A DNA stretch of 64,000 nt, from positions 62,001 to 126,000 of the forward strand of contig NZ_LBMW01000021.1 in NCBI RefSeq assembly GCF_026168105.1. The letters are read 5' to 3'. The translations under genes and the position numbers were made by a program. Origin of the DNA: Streptomyces hygroscopicus. Its GTDB lineage: Bacteria; Actinomycetota; Actinomycetes; Streptomycetales; Streptomycetaceae. The notes below the pieces were generated by a model that saw nothing but the letters and a program-made list of their open reading frames with translations, had not been told where the DNA came from and searched no databases. Positions 19,942 through 28,162 of the stretch are shown here, one piece after another. The first letter of the stretch is position 1, and every line of letters starts with the position of its first letter.

Positions 19942-20269
19942 CTGACGGCCAATCGCTCTTTGAGGGTCTTGTCCGCGGTGAGCACGCCGCGCGCACGGGA
20001 GGGCCGAGAAGGAGACCTGACCGAACCGGTCGCATTCGCGCGGCGGCCGCCTGTTCAGCTCCCTCCAGCCCGGTTCGGCGCGATCCGCACTGTCCGGGAC
20101 GGTCACCAGGAGATACACCTCTGCGGCTCACGTGGCTCACCCAGGAACACAACGGCCATGGAACGCGGACACATCCGTGACAATCCGACCGATCGGTGCA
20201 GCAGTATCGCCGGTGCCATCCCCAGGCCGGCGGCACGGGTCGTGGGGGCAGCGCCGACGCCGTGTTTCA

Positions 20270-20460
20270 GAGCGTCGAAGCCGACAACGGTCCACCAGCG
20301 TGCCCTGATCCGGTCCGGAGCGGATGCATGGGGACGGTTGCACCGGAGGGCGCGTGAGCAGCTGGTTGATCGGGGCCTCGCCGAGCTGTCCCGGGCGATC
20401 CTGGACTCCGCCCACCTGAGGGTCAAAGGGGGGGCGGGATTCGCAAATCCATCACCCGTC
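20270..20460 (+). pseudogene. IS5-family transposase fragment
   Basis: The plus strand encodes WGRLHRRAREQLVDRGLAEL followed by SRAILDSAHLRVKGG. This matches the segment around the first catalytic aspartate (W-S-R-A-x-x-D-x-S/G-H-x-R-x-x-K-G-G) of IS5-family transposases. Start, remaining catalytic residues and ends are missing. The 330 bp before it (from 19942) hold the SARP promoter and no gene. Confidence 0.65.
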
Positions 20461-20699
20461 GCGCCAGCCCCGCTCAGGGCCCTGGCTCTCGTGAAGAGCT
20501 TCACGGCTCCGGCTGATGGTGAGGTGGCCTCGGGCATGGCTCGGATCATGGCACGGTACGGCGGCTGGGTTCGGGCGGCCGAGGCTGAAAACACCCTCAC
20601 CGAGACCCTTCCAACCCTCAGTTTGCGCGGGCGAGACGACTGGTCGGGACAGGTCGACGAGGTTGATGAGGCGCGGAGAGGACGCGGACCGAACAGCCG

Positions 20700-21050
20700 T
20701 CACCTCGAGACGCCCTCCCCTTGCCGGAGCAGAAGGGGCGGTTGGCGACGATCCGGTCGATCGGCCGGATCGTCCCGTCGAGAACGACGAACGCCTTGCG
20801 TATGGCCGCGCCGTAGGCAGCGGCGAGGTCTGGTGCGCAGGCGGTGAACGCCGACGGATTCGGCCACGCACCGATATACTGTGGCGATCCCGACGCCGAA
20901 CCCGGCCGCGAGCTGCTCGTACGTGTGCCCGTACTTCAGGCGGATCAACACGAGCATCGCCCGCCTACCAGCTGGGCGTCGGCGCCGGCCGGGCGCCCCG
21001 CTCCAGCGGTCGGCCCCGCAGCAGGGCGGACAGGAACCGAAGGCCCGAGC
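20700..21050 (-). pseudogene. Degenerate IS5-type transposase, N-terminal part
   Basis: The minus strand reads LVLIRLKYGHTYEQLAAGFG followed by VGIATVYRCVAESV, the helix-turn-helix region of a Streptomyces transposase family of the IS5 supergroup. After it the frame is lost; the expected KAFVVLDGT-I-PIDRI segment is split over the other two frames. Upstream codons (LRFLSALLRGRPLERG) fit the same protein before an in-frame stop. With the fragment at 20270-20460 it marks the left border of the secretion module. Confidence 0.65.
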
Positions 21051-21141
21051 TGGAAAGGCCGATTCCCAATGGGTGGGTCAGAACCCACCTCAACTCCGGC
21101 CTGCAACACGCACGGTGGAAAGCGTTATTGTTCCCTGTGCT

Positions 21142-22233
21142 TCACTGCGAGCCCCAAGCGGTCATTCGCTGCCGACCTTCGTGCACCGGGTAATCACGCC
21201 AAGTAGCGGAAGAAAGTCCGTCTGCGTTCTCGCGCAGACGTTGTTCGATGTACTGCGTCATAACAGCATGCCAGGTTGTCAGCTGAGCACGGGAGGCCAG
21301 TCCGTGCCACATCCCCAGCAGCTCGGATCCATGTGCGGCAATGGCTTGCACGTCGCTGAGTTTCTGCCAAATCGCCGTAGCTCGGGTCGCGTCGTCAATG
21401 GCCGAAGGATCCTGCTGCCGGCAACGGATACGGGCAACAGCCAGCGTCAAGACGATCGCATTGCGGTGATCGCCCAGCAGGTAGGCGATGTAAGCCTCGA
21501 GCGAACGCGTTTCCAGCGCGTCAGGGTGCTCGGCACCGGCGTCTTCCGTGAGCTTCTCACGGAGCGCGCCGGCGGTGACGAGCGCCTGGCTGAGATGTCC
21601 CGTCTCCAGCAGCTCGTTGATGTGAAGGATTGCACTCGCCAGATAATCGGGAACGGGAACAGGCGGCACTGCACGGTCTGGCAGGAGCCGAACGGACGAG
21701 ATGGTCTGAGTCGCGCCTGTTGGTGGAGCTCCTCCGGAGTTCGCCTGGCGCGGAGCAACGGCGGCAGGTTCTTCCTCGTCTGGGCTCTTGACCTGGCCGA
21801 TGTCCGTACCGAGGGCTGAAGGCTGGTCCGAGCCCAGCCACGGGCTGGGGTGCTCAAGGACGCGGCTCGAGCCGTCCGGTGCAACTTCGATGCGGAACGC
21901 CGCTTCTACCGGGTGGTCGGATATATCAGCCACGATCGGCTGCTCCAGGGACATGGCATGCCGGTGGAGAGTGTCGAGTACGGCACTGTGGACAGTTTGT
22001 TCATCGAGGACCGAGAGGTGCTTGCCGTTGATCACGGCCTCGCCCTCACGGGGAATCAGGACCTCGAAGTAAGCCGGTGTCTCAGAGGGCTGAGCAGCTG
22101 GAACTGTTCGGTTCCTGCTCGAACGAGTCCTCACCACTGATCCGAAGGCTTTCAGGTCGACTCCTCTGTTCGATACGTCTTTGCTCCGTAGTACGTCGCT
22201 CGTGCTGCGCGAGCGACACTGCCGGGAAGACAT
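21142..22233 (-). CDS. TPR-type protein of the secretion module, paralogue A
   Basis: This 363-residue protein starts at the ATG at 22233 with GGTGGA five to six bases upstream. Residues about 50-130 form a small domain (FEVLIPREGEAVINGKHL ... APDGSSRVLEHP). A Pro-rich linker follows, and a helical TPR-like half runs to the end (AEHPDALETRSLEAYIAYLL, GDHRNAIVLTLAVARIRC). The protein at 23970-25064 has the same plan and clear similarity in both halves (VLVAPDGTAAVNGKRL, PEHPHTLEAYAVDAYAAHL). No signal peptide is present, so it is probably cytoplasmic. It is divergent from the NlpC/P60 gene and shares a 260-bp upstream region with it. The precise role in the transfer machine is not known to me. 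Confidence 0.8.
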   Translation of the reverse strand: MSSRQCRSRSTSDVLRSKDVSNRGVDLKAFGSVVRTRSSRNRTVPAAQPSETPAYFEVLIPREGEAVINGKHLSVLDEQTVHSAVLDTLHRHAMSLEQPIVADISDHPVEAAFRIEVAPDGSSRVLEHPSPWLGSDQPSALGTDIGQVKSPDEEEPAAVAPRQANSGGAPPTGATQTISSVRLLPDRAVPPVPVPDYLASAILHINELLETGHLSQALVTAGALREKLTEDAGAEHPDALETRSLEAYIAYLLGDHRNAIVLTLAVARIRCRQQDPSAIDDATRATAIWQKLSDVQAIAAHGSELLGMWHGLASRAQLTTWHAVMTQYIEQRLRENADGLSSATWRDYPVHEGRQRMTAWGSQ

Positions 22234-22496
22234 ATCTGTCCACCGTCCCCGGTTGCTCCGGAGTGTCGGGACGTCGTGGCGATGGGGGTACCACAAGACA
22301 CAACGGAGGGCGCAACGCTTTCGTTCATTGCATCTTGAGACGATCTACCGCGATCGGCAGTGAACTGACTGCCGGAGGGGTGCGTCGTAGCGATCGGCGC
22401 GTGTTCGTGCCTTTCTGCGCGATGTAGGCGCGACATGAGTTGACCGCTGACCGCTACGACCTATCGTCGGCTGGCCCCTGGACACAGAGATGGCAC

Positions 22497-23534
22497 ATGA
22501 TTTCCTTGAGATGCCGGGCTGTTGCTGCAATGACCCTTTCATGGACCATAACGATGACTGTTGCGAAAGCTGAGGCAGATCCTGGGAGTCCGCCTCCGCA
22601 GTCGGCTCTGGCATACGTGCGTGAGGAACTGGGAAGCTTGTACCACGACGCCGAAGTTGCTACAGACGCGTACAACGCAGCCGACGAGAAGGTGAGGAAG
22701 CAGTCGAAGCGTGTTGCTGTTCTGACCGAGGAGGACCACGTCGTTCAACTTCGCCTGCAACGCCTGACGGCACAAGCAGGCGCAGCGGCCCGTGCGCAGT
22801 ATCGGGGTGGCGGAGTACCCGTTGAAGTCCAGCTGATGCTTGCCGGTGCCCCCGGGTACGCGCTGGACAACGCGGCCCAGGCCGTCCAGGCTCAACACGA
22901 TACCGAGAAACTCATTCAGGCCTTGGACACAGCAGAGAAGAGCCTGCACACTCGTGCTGCTGACGTTGCGAACGAGTTGAAGAGCCTGGAGGAAATCCGC
23001 AGGCAGCGGGATGCAGCGCGGCGGGACATCGAAGAGCGAATCTCCCGGGCGAGGAGCATAGAGGCCGACCTCAAGGCGGACGACAAGACGCGCCTGGCAC
23101 AACTTGAGCAGAGGGCGGCTGCAGACGCCCAGAACGCCTGGCTCAGGTCCGGGATCGTCAAGCATCCGAGTGCGAAGGCGAGTTCAGCCGGAGGGACGGC
23201 TGTTGCCTATGCGCTACAGCAGATCGGCAAGCCCTACGTCTGGGGTGCACAGGGGCCGGATTCCTTCGACTGCTCGGGCCTGACCTCGCAGGCGTGGGCC
23301 GCGGCAAGCCACCCCATCCCGCGCACCTCGCAGGAGCAGTGGCGTCAACTGCCCCATGTTGGGATCGAGGATATTCGGCCAGGTGATCTGGTCATCTATT
23401 TCGACGACGCCAGCCACGTCGGTATGTATGCAGGGAACGGCTCGATAGTTCACGCACCGCGGCCGGGGCGCACGGTCACTCTTGCGCCTATCGCCTCCAT
23501 GCAGATCCTAGGCGTAGTGCGCCCGGACGCGTAG
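22497..23534 (+). CDS. NlpC/P60-family peptidoglycan hydrolase, secreted
   Basis: This 345-residue protein has a signal peptide (basic MISLRCR, hydrophobic core, AKAEA cleavage region). Residues about 35-215 are a long coiled coil, as in RipA-like hydrolases, and the C-terminal NlpC/P60 domain begins at about 230. The catalytic set is visible: Cys259 in SFDCSGL, His307 in ASHVGMY and His319 in SIVHAPRPG. It should cut stem peptides (D-iGlu to diamino acid) of peptidoglycan. A TTG at 22440 opens a longer frame, but the ATG at 22497 precedes a proper signal peptide. Its place inside the secretion module suggests local opening of the wall for the transfer channel. Confidence 0.93.
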   Translation: MISLRCRAVAAMTLSWTITMTVAKAEADPGSPPPQSALAYVREELGSLYHDAEVATDAYNAADEKVRKQSKRVAVLTEEDHVVQLRLQRLTAQAGAAARAQYRGGGVPVEVQLMLAGAPGYALDNAAQAVQAQHDTEKLIQALDTAEKSLHTRAADVANELKSLEEIRRQRDAARRDIEERISRARSIEADLKADDKTRLAQLEQRAAADAQNAWLRSGIVKHPSAKASSAGGTAVAYALQQIGKPYVWGAQGPDSFDCSGLTSQAWAAASHPIPRTSQEQWRQLPHVGIEDIRPGDLVIYFDDASHVGMYAGNGSIVHAPRPGRTVTLAPIASMQILGVVRPDA

Positions 23535-23969
23535 GCTACAACCGTTTCTTGTCGTCGAAAGTGCGTTGCTTGAGCACTGCGCCTTTTCCATCCTCAGTCT
23601 GAGCTGGCCGGACGGAGGCCGAGCACGGCCTGGACGAGGCTCGTGATCCGAGTCGTCGAGCAGCGGAGCCCTGCGCAGGAGTCGCCAGACTTCCCAATGG
23701 ACTTTTGCCAGGCTTCCCGTGGTTGCCCATCCGCCCGGGTTTGCACCGGCGTCGCACATCCGCCGCCCATGCCTTCTGTACACTCCAACGCTTGGCACAG
23801 GCCCCATGAGACGCGGCGCAGGGCTGAGTCTCTACCAGGTCTACCAGGTCTACCAGGTCTACCAGGTCGTCACCTACGTCACCAGAAGGCTCGTGAGGGA
23901 CTAATCGGCCGCAGGTCAACAGCCAAGACGCTGCTCGTAACCGCTGTCATGCCTTCGGGCTCCTCGGAT
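23535..23969. other. Convergent intergenic region
   Basis: This 435-bp region lies between the ends of the NlpC/P60 gene and the paralogue B gene. No gene is supported. It contains the 4 x 9-bp tandem repeat listed separately. Confidence 0.45.
23832..23867. repeat. Four tandem copies of CTACCAGGT
   Basis: Four perfect, contiguous 9-bp units lie in a non-coding convergent region of the secretion module. Short direct repeats can be protein-binding arrays, such as the TraB-recognition repeats of Streptomyces plasmids. The unit sequence differs from the one I remember for those (GACCCGGA-like), so the role is open. Confidence 0.9.
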
Positions 23970-25064
23970 TCAACCGGATGCCGTCTGTGGGGCATCGGTG
24001 GCCTGTGACTGGTGGCCGACATTTCGCGTGAGCGCCGCCAGCCGGCTCTGCACATGCTGCAGCCCGTGGGCATCGACCGCGGTGTCTCCTGCTTCCGCCG
24101 CCAACTGCAACCACAGGGAGTGGAGTTCCTCGCCGAGCGGTACAGCCACGTCCGGCGCCTTCAGCAGGTTCCAGGTGTTGGCCGCTCGCAGAATTTCGTC
24201 CCGGGCGCGAGGGTCTCCTTGTGCGTACCTGAGGCGTGCCAGGCGCAGCGAGACAGCGGTGGAATGCTCCTGACGGCCGTCCAGGTGGGCGGCGTAGGCG
24301 TCGACGGCGTACGCCTCCAGGGTGTGGGGGTGCTCCGGCCCGAACCTGCGCAGGGCCTCCTGTTTGAGCGTGGTGGCGAGATCCGCGGCGAGAGCGGTCT
24401 TTCCGGCCGCCACCGCCTCACCGATCCGTACTAGCGTTCCGGCAAGCTCCTCGGGTATCGGATCGCCGCTCGGCGTGGAAGGTGCGTGTGTGGCCGCAAG
24501 GGGCCGCAGGGGTGCGAGCGGCTGCCCGTCTGGGGCGGAGTGCTGGGGCTGCGCCACGGCCTGGTCGCCCCCGCGGGCTTCGGCGTCGGGGGACGACTCC
24601 GGCCGGCGGGGCGTCGCCGCCACCCGGTCAGTGGTGATCCTCAAGGTGGTGTCCTGGTCCAGCGGCGTTGCGTCGGGGACACCGCCGCCCACGTCCGGGC
24701 GCGGGTCCGGTGGCCTGCGCACGGGTTGGCCGGCCCCGGCTGCCCCGACGGGTTCGGCGGGGTGCATCGTCTCGGGCTCTTCGAGAAGTTCGCTCGAACC
24801 GTCGGGCCTGACCCGAAGGCGCAGAGCCCATTTGTGCTGCTGGTCGAGGACCGTCGCCTCGACCGCCAGGTTCCGCACCTGTGCGTGCTGGTGCAGCTCG
24901 TCCAGGACCGCTGTCTGCACGGGCATGCTGGTCGGCGGAAGGCGTTTGCCATTGACGGCCGCCGTGCCGTCGGGGGCGACGAGCACGTGGAACCTGTCGG
25001 GAGAGTCCTGCGGTGGACCGGCGTGTCGGGGCGAGCTGCTGTGCGGCCGCTGTCGTGCGGGCAT
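23970..25064 (-). CDS. TPR-type protein of the secretion module, paralogue B
   Basis: This 364-residue protein begins ten bases after the stop of the lytic transglycosylase gene and is surely co-transcribed with it. Residues about 20-105 form a small domain (FHVLVAPDGTAAVNGKRLPP, LRVRPDGSSELLEEP). A long Pro/Ala/Asp linker follows, and a helical TPR-like half starts at about 200 (AADLATTLKQEALRRFG, EHSTAVSLRLARLRYAQGD). It is a clear paralogue of the product of 21142-22233 and of nearly equal length. It lacks a signal peptide. The pairing with a wall hydrolase suggests an accessory protein of the transfer apparatus. Confidence 0.82.
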   Translation of the reverse strand: MPARQRPHSSSPRHAGPPQDSPDRFHVLVAPDGTAAVNGKRLPPTSMPVQTAVLDELHQHAQVRNLAVEATVLDQQHKWALRLRVRPDGSSELLEEPETMHPAEPVGAAGAGQPVRRPPDPRPDVGGGVPDATPLDQDTTLRITTDRVAATPRRPESSPDAEARGGDQAVAQPQHSAPDGQPLAPLRPLAATHAPSTPSGDPIPEELAGTLVRIGEAVAAGKTALAADLATTLKQEALRRFGPEHPHTLEAYAVDAYAAHLDGRQEHSTAVSLRLARLRYAQGDPRARDEILRAANTWNLLKAPDVAVPLGEELHSLWLQLAAEAGDTAVDAHGLQHVQSRLAALTRNVGHQSQATDAPQTASG

Positions 25065-25073
25065 GACAAGGTC

Positions 25074-25856
25074 TCACTGTCCGCTGATGTTGGTCGAGCC
25101 GGAGGGCGAGGGGGACGGCTTGGGCACGATTCCCTCGTACGTGGCGAACTGGGCCCGGATGCCCAGGACATAGGCCTGTGACCGGTTGGTCTTCGGGACA
25201 CCCTGCGCTACCCGCACCGCGTCGATGCCCACGTCGTATGCTGCGAGAGTGATGCTCAGCTCGTCCTGTGGGGGCTGCGCGGAGGTGGCGAACGGCCTTA
25301 CCTGCTGGGCCAATGAGCACAGGTATCTGCCTTGCGCGAGGATGGCGTCGGCCGGGTCGAGTGCGGAGGCGCTGTTGTCGCCGTTTTCGTCCTTTCCGAA
25401 GCGCGCGAAGTTCTCCGGCGACAGCTGGGAGATGCCCTGTTCACCGTCGGGGCCGACCAGGTTGGCGTCGAACCCGGACTCCCGGTCGATCTGTGCGGCG
25501 ATCACGACGGGACTGATTTCCGGGCACAACGTGCCGGCTTTCTGAATCGGTTCCACAAGGTCCGGAGGCACCGTGGTCGGGTCGAGTGGCGCTTTGCCGT
25601 CGCTCTGGAACACATTGACCACGTTGTTCGGGTCCACATGCGGGCCCCCGCCCCCCTTGAAGAGCATGATGAACGCGATCAGCGGAGCCAGGAGGACGCC
25701 GAAGCCCCCCATGATGATGATCACGACGGTCGCGACGAGTACGACGATGGGGGAGGTGAGGCAGCCCAGGCCGCCTGTCGCCGCGGCAGCTTTGACGGCG
25801 ACGCTTGTACCCGTGGCAGCACCCCCTCGGCGCTTCGTGCTCGCCCTGCCGCTCAT
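25074..25856 (-). CDS. Membrane-anchored lytic transglycosylase-like protein
   Basis: This 260-residue protein starts at the ATG at 25856 (AAGGTGG six bases upstream). A basic N-terminus is followed by a very hydrophobic segment at about 36-66 (two short membrane passes or one long one). The outside domain of about 190 residues has SPVVIAAQIDRESGFDANLV with the SLT catalytic glutamate (Glu126) and GEQGISQLSPENF (the G-x-x-Q/G-L-x-Q-x motif). It should cleave the glycan strand of peptidoglycan, like VirB1-type proteins of type IV secretion. The tail is Pro/Ser-rich. It is the first gene of a minus-strand pair, divergent from the main transfer operon. Confidence 0.9.
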   Translation of the reverse strand: MSGRASTKRRGGAATGTSVAVKAAAATGGLGCLTSPIVVLVATVVIIIMGGFGVLLAPLIAFIMLFKGGGGPHVDPNNVVNVFQSDGKAPLDPTTVPPDLVEPIQKAGTLCPEISPVVIAAQIDRESGFDANLVGPDGEQGISQLSPENFARFGKDENGDNSASALDPADAILAQGRYLCSLAQQVRPFATSAQPPQDELSITLAAYDVGIDAVRVAQGVPKTNRSQAYVLGIRAQFATYEGIVPKPSPSPSGSTNISGQ

Positions 25857-26243
25857 GATGAACCACCTTCTTTGCCGAAGACCGGTGAACGGGACGGCCG
25901 CCTGCCGTGAACTGGCGGGTGTGCGCCCTGCCGCCGCCGCCCGCTGTAGTGCGAAGCTCTCGCTCGCCGAAACGGGTGCGGCCGGGTTCGGGTTCAACGT
26001 CATCCGTTGATAAATGCCGTGAACCAGCTGTCCACGTGTGCCCGTTGTGGCTGCTGAAGGGCGAGCCGGGCCGGAGAGGCGGACGAAGCGGCGTTCCACC
26101 TCTCTCCTGTGCTCTGAAGGAGATGCAGCCCACCGGCGGGCGTAGGACCCGTTGCGGCTGTTGGACAACCATCCGGGGTTCCCGTGTGCTCGGTGCGGCC
26201 GAGGGAGGGGAGATCCCACCAGTCTGGGAGAGAGGCGTTACCG
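25857..26243. promoter_or_regulatory. Divergent promoter region of the secretion module
   Basis: This 387-bp region lies between the divergent lytic-transglycosylase and P-loop genes. No gene is supported. Both operon promoters must lie here, though no -35/-10 pair stands out by eye. Confidence 0.5.
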
Positions 26244-26807
26244 ATGGGCGTTCCCGCTACGGAATCCGCGGCACAGATCTGGGTGCGCGGACCCGTCGCA
26301 GCACGTCCCGAATCTGGACCACGGCAAGCCTCTTCTCCAGGTATGGCCACGCATGCTGATGGGTGGAGTACCGGCCCCGGCATCGGCTGGGTCAACGCGC
26401 ACGGCGGAGCCGGGGCGACGACGCTCTCGGGGGCGCTGGGTGGTGTCGACATCGGAACTCGCTGGCCGGACGTCACGCGGGGCGATCCCGGCCGGTTCCT
26501 GTTCGTGGCCAGGACTCACGCCGCGGGTCTGCAAGCCGCGTCCCGCGCTTTGGAGTCTGTGCGTACGGGCCGGCATCCGGCGGGCATCGAGTTGATGGCT
26601 CTCGTCCTTGTCGCGGATGCGCCCGGTCGCCTCCCTCTGGGACTGGCACAACGTGTCCGTGTGCTCTGCTCGGCGGTCCGTTCGTTGCGGGTTCCCTGGG
26701 TCCCGGCCTGGCGCATGGGCCGACCGGTGGAGAAGGCTCCGAAGGAGATCACCGAAATCGCCGCGCTTGTCCAAACATGGATGTCCGTCTCGGGGAGAAG
26801 CTCATGA
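26244..26807 (+). CDS. Degenerate P-loop (ParA/MinD-like) protein, DUF6668-like
   Basis: This 187-residue protein starts at ATG 26244, with GGAGAGAGG upstream. The core begins GWVNAHGGAGATTLSGALGG. This looks like a deviant Walker A (GGxGxTT without the invariant lysine) in the position where ParA/MinD proteins have theirs. Later strands include FLFVARTHAAGLQAASRAL and MALVLVADAPGRLPLGLAQR. I recall small proteins of this type in actinobacterial conjugative elements (DUF6668), but the assignment is from memory. The stop overlaps the next start as ATGA, so it is the first gene of the main plus-strand operon. Nucleotide binding is uncertain because the lysine is missing. Confidence 0.75.
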   Translation: MGVPATESAAQIWVRGPVAARPESGPRQASSPGMATHADGWSTGPGIGWVNAHGGAGATTLSGALGGVDIGTRWPDVTRGDPGRFLFVARTHAAGLQAASRALESVRTGRHPAGIELMALVLVADAPGRLPLGLAQRVRVLCSAVRSLRVPWVPAWRMGRPVEKAPKEITEIAALVQTWMSVSGRSS

Positions 26808-27079
26808 TGACCAACGGATCGATGGCGCGCGCGCTCGCAGGCACCTTCAACCCCGGCGACGAGGCCGACAAGTTGCTGGGGATTCTCGCCTGGTGTGCGT
26901 CCGCGGCAGGTGTGGCCGGCGTCATCATCACGGGCATGCTGCTGGCCTTGCAGCTGCACCGCGGAGAACCGGGCGAGGGGGCGTCCCACATGCGCAAGCT
27001 CGCCATCGTGCTCGGCGGATGCGTCCTGGCCGCGACCGCGGGACCGATCATCCAATTCCTCGGCCCGCTCACGATTTGA
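26804..27079 (+). CDS. Small two-span membrane protein, VirB2/TrbC-like
   Basis: This 91-residue protein starts at an ATG overlapping the previous stop, with GGGGAGAAG just upstream. Two hydrophobic segments (GILAWCASAAGVAGVIITGM and LAIVLGGCVLAATAGPIIQF) are separated by a short polar loop (HRGEPGEGASHMRK). This is the size and topology of VirB2/TrbC-type pilin subunits. The next gene is a clear paralogue. By position it should be a structural component of the channel or a membrane pilin-like subunit. No pilin function has been shown here. Confidence 0.85.
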   Translation: MMTNGSMARALAGTFNPGDEADKLLGILAWCASAAGVAGVIITGMLLALQLHRGEPGEGASHMRKLAIVLGGCVLAATAGPIIQFLGPLTI

Positions 27080-27121
27080 CCCTAGCCGCCGAAATACCTT
27101 TACCTCACCCAGGAGTTTGTC

Positions 27122-27403
27122 ATGCTCACCAAGGCTGCGTCGCTCTTCCTGGCTGCCGCCGTCCCCAACCCAGGTCGCAACGCCCCTGCGGAACTCACCA
27201 ACAAGGTCAATCTCGTACTCGGCATCGCCGCATGGGCGGGTACCGCGGCGGGCGTCGCCGGAGTGCTGGTGACGGGCGCGATGATGGCCATCTCGCTGAA
27301 GCGGGGTGAGAGCTCCGAACACATGGGCCGGCTGGGCATGGTGCTCGGCGGCTGTGTCCTTGTGTCGACCGCCGGACCTTTGATCCAGTTCGTTTTCGCT
27401 TGA
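27122..27403 (+). CDS. Small two-span membrane protein, paralogue of the preceding gene
   Basis: This 93-residue protein lies 42 bp after its paralogue, preceded by CAGGAG. The two hydrophobic segments (VLGIAAWAGTAAGVAGVLVT, LGMVLGGCVLVSTAGPLIQF) and the charged loop (KRGESSEHMGR) align with the previous protein from start to end. The N-terminus differs and is more hydrophobic (LTKAASLFLAAAVPNPG). A tandem pair of such subunits is unusual next to the single virB2 gene of classical systems; they may form a mixed channel. Confidence 0.85.
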   Translation: MLTKAASLFLAAAVPNPGRNAPAELTNKVNLVLGIAAWAGTAAGVAGVLVTGAMMAISLKRGESSEHMGRLGMVLGGCVLVSTAGPLIQFVFA

Positions 27404-27420
27404 GTCGGGCGGGATTTGAA

Positions 27421-28161
27421 ATGCAGACACCGTACGAGGACAACGGCGAGGCAAGTACGCCGTTCTGGAAACAGCGAAGTCGGCTCCTGGCGGCCGGGTT
27501 TCTCGCCGCCGTCCTTGTCCTGTCCCTGATTTCGCTGGTCACAGCCGGCGGCAGTGACGGAATGGACGCGCAACACACGGCCCCTGGGCTGCTGTCGGCG
27601 CAGTCCGCGAGCGCGCACGGACGGCCAGGGACGTGCCGCACGGACGACACCGACACCTCCGTGCCCAGGTCGGCGCCGCGCGATGTGCAGTGGCGAACGA
27701 TCGGCGGCACGCAGGTGCCGACCTCGCCTTCGGCGGGGCCTACCCTCTCCGAGGGACCGGTGCTGTGGTGTTTCGCCCATACCCCCATGGGGGCCGTGAT
27801 GGCCGCTCATGTCATCCCCGCGCAGATGAGCGGGCCCAACTGGCGCACGGTTGCCGAGGAGCAGGTCGTGGCCGGATTCGGCAGGGACATGTTCGCCTCG
27901 CAGCGTGCTTCGATCCCGGAGGCCAGCGTGAAGGAGCGCGAGACAGGCAGGTACGCCGGGTTCTCTCTCGCGGACTACAGCCGTGACAAGGCGACAGTGG
28001 TCCTGCTCATCAACACCGTGCAGGGCGGCTTCAACACGACGTCGCTCTCGGTGCGGTGGAGCGGCGGCGACTGGAAGATCGAGCCGGGAACCGATGGAGG
28101 GCTGCACTCGACGGTGTCCCCTGTGAGCGGCGCCGACGGATTCGTCCGGTGGGAGGTCTGA
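27421..28161 (+). CDS. Membrane-anchored VirB8/TcpC-like component
   Basis: This 246-residue protein has a short cytoplasmic start, one membrane segment (LLAAGFLAAVLVLSLISLV), a disordered linker with Asp/Thr, and an exterior domain of about 140 residues ending VRWSGGDWKIEPGTDGG. The (V)RW-x-GGDWK-(I/L) strand is common in NTF2-like exterior domains of actinobacterial and TcpC-type proteins. That domain and the gene position suggest the VirB8 role, a scaffold for the channel. The ATG at 27421 is chosen; a TTG at 27400 overlapping the previous stop is also possible. The family call is inference from layout. Confidence 0.7.
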   Translation: MQTPYEDNGEASTPFWKQRSRLLAAGFLAAVLVLSLISLVTAGGSDGMDAQHTAPGLLSAQSASAHGRPGTCRTDDTDTSVPRSAPRDVQWRTIGGTQVPTSPSAGPTLSEGPVLWCFAHTPMGAVMAAHVIPAQMSGPNWRTVAEEQVVAGFGRDMFASQRASIPEASVKERETGRYAGFSLADYSRDKATVVLLINTVQGGFNTTSLSVRWSGGDWKIEPGTDGGLHSTVSPVSGADGFVRWEV

Positions 28162-28162
28162 C

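Noticed and set aside
20700..21050. A helix-turn-helix regulator gene
   Set aside because: The motif matches the DNA-binding part of a transposase and the following catalytic segment is found broken over other frames.
23832..23867. CRISPR-like repeat
   Set aside because: The units are 9 bp, contiguous and without spacers, so it is a simple tandem repeat.
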